This document shows positions 46,303 to 48,430 of a stretch of 48,430 nucleotides of DNA, one piece after another; position 1 is the stretch's first letter; every line of letters begins with the position of its first letter. Origin of the DNA: Pseudomonas sp. PB101 (GTDB taxonomy: Bacteria; Pseudomonadota; Gammaproteobacteria; Pseudomonadales; Pseudomonadaceae); contig NZ_RWIR01000066.1 of the NCBI RefSeq assembly GCF_009764265.1, forward strand, positions 1 to 48,430, in the 5' to 3' direction. Both the position numbers and the translations under genes were made by a program. Under the pieces are notes generated by a model that saw nothing but the letters and a program-made list of their open reading frames with translations, had not been told where the DNA came from and made no database searches.

Positions 46303-46372
46303 TGCAGGGTTCCTGGTATCCGCGTCCTGTAGGGTTTGAGCGTAGCCAAACCCGGCGGTTCCGCCTAGCGGC

Positions 46373-48334
46373 TTATTCGACCTCCAACAGAATCTGCCGG
46401 TTTTTCACTTGATCCCCGACTTTGACTTGCAGGCGCTTGAGAACGCCGTCGACGCCCGATTTCAATGGGTGCTCCATTTTCATCGCCTCCAGCACCACCA
46501 GCAGTTGGCCCTTGGTCACCTTGCTGCCTTCGTTGACCAGGACGTCGACAATCGCCCCGTCCATCGGTGCCTTGAGGGTGCCGGAGCTGACATTGGCCTG
46601 GCTGCTGACCGGCGCTTGAGTGCGATCGGTGAACTGCAGACTGCCCGGCCGGGTGAACAACCAAAGTCGCCCGGTCTCCAGCCGGTAGGCGTGACGTTGG
46701 CGGATGCCGTCGATTTCGAGGGTGGCCCAGCGTCCGTCGCAATGGATGATCCTCAGTTCGAGGGTGCGCTCGGCGGCTTGAATGCGCAGCGGTTCGCCCG
46801 GGATGGCGAGCAGCGCTACGGGCCAATCCTGATCCTCAAGGCCGATGCGATAGTGCAGCGGTACGCTGGCGTTGTTGCGCCAACCACAAAGCGGGGCCGA
46901 ATGAGTCTGCGCTGAAGCCTGATAGAGGAGGACGGTGGCGATCGCCAGGTGTTGCGCGTCAGGGGCGTGGGGTTGCAGGCAGGCATGCGCGGAAAAATGC
47001 TGCGCGATGAACCCGGTGCTGAAATCGCCGCCAGCGAACTGCGGGTGATCCAGCAGGCTGGCGAGCAAGCGCTGATTGCTTTGCACGCCCAGCAGTACGC
47101 TGTCTTGTACCGCCCGCAGCAATTTGCGCCGGGCTTCCTCGCGGGTGGCCCCATGGGCGATGAGCTTGCCGAGCATCGGGTCGTAGAAGGGGCTGATGAC
47201 CTGACCTTCGATCAGGCCATGGTCGATCCGCACGCCGTCCTGCAGACCCGGTTCCCAAGCCACGACACGCCCGGTCTGCGGCAGGAAACCCTGGGCCGGA
47301 TCTTCGGCATACAGGCGCACTTCCATGGCGTGCCCGTGGAGTTGCACCTGTTCCTGGCGCAAGGGCAGCGGCTGCCCTTCGGCGATGTTCAACTGCCAGG
47401 CCACCAGGTCCAGCCCGGTGATCAGTTCGGTGACCGGGTGCTCCACTTGCAGCCGGGTGTTCATCTCCAGGAAGTAAAATTGTCCGCGCGCATCCAGCAA
47501 AAACTCCACGGTGCCCGCACCGACATACTGCACTGCCCGCCCGGCCTTGAGCGCCGCTTCGCCCATGGCCTGGCGCAGTTCAGGCGTCATCACCGGGCAG
47601 GGGGCTTCCTCGATGACTTTCTGGTGTCGGCGCTGCACCGAGCAATCGCGCTCGCCGAGGTAGATCAGGTTGCCGTGCTGGTCACCGAACAGCTGGATCT
47701 CGACATGACGAGGTTCGACCAGTGCCTGCTCGAGAATCAGTTCACCGCTGCCAAAACCGTTCAAGGCTTCGGAACGCGCGGTACGGATCTGATCCGGCAA
47801 ATCGCTGGCATCGTGCACCAGGCGCATGCCGCGTCCGCCGCCGCCGGCGCTGGCCTTGATCATCAACGGATAGCCGATGCGCGCGGCTTCGCGACTGAGG
47901 GTGACGTCGTCCTGTTCGGCGCCTTGATAGCCCTTGATGCAGGGCACGCCGGCTTCGAGCATGGCGATCTTCGACAGGCGCTTGCTGCCCATCAGTTCGA
48001 TGGCTTCGGGGCTGGGGCCGATGAAGGTGAGGCCGGCATCCCGGCAGGCGAGGGCAAAGCCTGCGTTTTCCGAGAGGAAACCGTAGCCCGGATGGATCGC
48101 ATCCGCCCCCGTGCGCCGGGCCGCGTCGAGGATGGCGGGGATGTTCAGGTAAGACTGTTGCACCGCCGCCGGGCCGATGTTGACCGCTTCGTCGGCCATC
48201 TGCACGTGCAGGGCATCGGCATCGGCATCGCTGAACACGGCGACCGTGCGATAACCCAGCGCCTGGGCCGTGCGCTGGATGCGGCAGGCGATTTCACCGC
48301 GATTGGCGATGAGGATTTTCTTGAGTCCGGGCAT
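46373..48334 (-). CDS. Biotin-dependent acyl-CoA carboxylase, alpha subunit (biotin carboxylase + BCCP)
   Basis: A 653-aa subunit with an N-terminal biotin carboxylase (KKILIANRGEIACRI, ATP-grasp KASAGGGGRGMRLVHDA, FLEMNTRLQVEHPVTE), a middle linker and a C-terminal biotinyl domain with Lys619 in EAMKMEHP. It carboxylates biotin for a separate carboxyltransferase beta subunit, not in this window. The size fits methylcrotonyl-CoA (LiuD) or geranyl-CoA (AtuF) carboxylase; sequence alone does not decide. The ATG at 48334 is the family start. The beta subunit and dehydrogenase partners should lie upstream beyond the edge. Confidence 0.9.
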   Translation of the reverse strand: MPGLKKILIANRGEIACRIQRTAQALGYRTVAVFSDADADALHVQMADEAVNIGPAAVQQSYLNIPAILDAARRTGADAIHPGYGFLSENAGFALACRDAGLTFIGPSPEAIELMGSKRLSKIAMLEAGVPCIKGYQGAEQDDVTLSREAARIGYPLMIKASAGGGGRGMRLVHDASDLPDQIRTARSEALNGFGSGELILEQALVEPRHVEIQLFGDQHGNLIYLGERDCSVQRRHQKVIEEAPCPVMTPELRQAMGEAALKAGRAVQYVGAGTVEFLLDARGQFYFLEMNTRLQVEHPVTELITGLDLVAWQLNIAEGQPLPLRQEQVQLHGHAMEVRLYAEDPAQGFLPQTGRVVAWEPGLQDGVRIDHGLIEGQVISPFYDPMLGKLIAHGATREEARRKLLRAVQDSVLLGVQSNQRLLASLLDHPQFAGGDFSTGFIAQHFSAHACLQPHAPDAQHLAIATVLLYQASAQTHSAPLCGWRNNASVPLHYRIGLEDQDWPVALLAIPGEPLRIQAAERTLELRIIHCDGRWATLEIDGIRQRHAYRLETGRLWLFTRPGSLQFTDRTQAPVSSQANVSSGTLKAPMDGAIVDVLVNEGSKVTKGQLLVVLEAMKMEHPLKSGVDGVLKRLQVKVGDQVKNRQILLEVE

Positions 48335-48371
48335 AGGGACGTCTCTCAAGTTGTGCGGTGAAAGTGCTGGC

Positions 48372-48430
48372 CTCTTCGCGAGCAGGCTCGCTCCCACAGG
48401 GGAATACATTGCAAATGTGGGAGCGAGCCT
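48372..48430. repeat. Paired REP element, cut by the window end
   Basis: CTCTTCGCGAGCAGGCTCGC continuing TCCCACAG (48372-48399), and the inverse TGTGGGAGCGAGCCT starting at 48416 and truncated at 48430. This is the GAGCCTGCTC core, the same subtype as the ohr copy. It lies upstream of the carboxylase gene, in the place of a promoter or the end of the preceding unit. Confidence 0.82.

Noticed and set aside
46949..48361. A 470-codon open frame on the plus strand
   Set aside because: It lies fully antisense to the acyl-CoA carboxylase alpha subunit, whose motifs are unambiguous. Long antisense frames are expected in GC-rich Pseudomonas genes.
1..48430. Repeated short sequences as a CRISPR array
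   Set aside because: The repeats are dispersed, inverted REP pairs without regular spacers or cas genes.
1..48430. tRNA, rRNA or known small RNA genes such as rsmX/Y/Z and crcZ
   Set aside because: No cloverleaf or recognised small-RNA sequence was found by reading. A covariance-model scan was not possible here.

Overview
The window looks like a stretch of a Pseudomonas chromosome, most likely the P. fluorescens group. The evidence is GC-rich coding sequence, a class II DAHP synthase of the Pseudomonas housekeeping type, many LysR and MarR regulators and DUF1127 proteins, and paired inverted REP repeats (core GTGGGAGCGAGCTTGCTCGC and variants) in the intergenic gaps. I see no phage, insertion sequence, integrase, CRISPR array, rRNA or tRNA. 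It is mostly core genome, with one accessory-looking signalling block in the middle.

Layout. 0-5 kb: an organic-peroxide unit (ohrR, ohr, secreted esterase) and two LysR regulators flanking a TauE/SafE permease. 5-10 kb: two DUF1127 proteins, a YcaQ-type glycosylase, class II DAHP synthase, a spermidine-synthase-like methyltransferase and a crotonase. 10-17 kb: a DEAD-box helicase with a long leader, a YgiD-type dioxygenase, tpm, htpX and alaA. 17-22.3 kb: msrB, glutathione peroxidase overlapped by a second OhrR-type regulator, a hybrid histidine kinase, and a DUF815 ATPase overlapped by free methionine-(R)-sulfoxide reductase. 22.2-30.2 kb: a signalling block on the minus strand (stand-alone REC protein, LuxR-type response regulator, BvgS-like hybrid kinase, Cache/HD-GYP c-di-GMP phosphodiesterase). 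30.3-35 kb: dgt, a YqjD/YqjE-like membrane operon, an ammonium transporter with a candidate sigma-54 promoter, a small glutaredoxin-like protein and a small gene under a perfect LexA box. 35-45 kb: an RluA-family pseudouridine synthase, molybdenum cofactor genes (mobA, moaB, moeA), yegS, a NarX/NarL-like two-component pair, a degenerate-HPt protein and cheV behind a FliA promoter. 45-48.4 kb: a MOSC protein, ppnP, a DEDDh exonuclease and a biotin-dependent acyl-CoA carboxylase alpha subunit.

Two themes stand out. The first is peroxide and oxidised-methionine repair: ohr, gpx, msrB and fRMsr, with two paralogous two-Cys OhrR sensors and visible operators upstream of their targets. The second is signalling. 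The BvgS-like kinase, its regulator, a RocR-like lone receiver and an HD-GYP enzyme form what looks like a phosphorelay feeding c-di-GMP turnover. Repeats of the BvgA-type heptad TTTCCTA lie in the regulator's promoter region. This block and the LexA-controlled unknown gene at 34920 are the best leads for something undescribed. The rest is well-known gene families.
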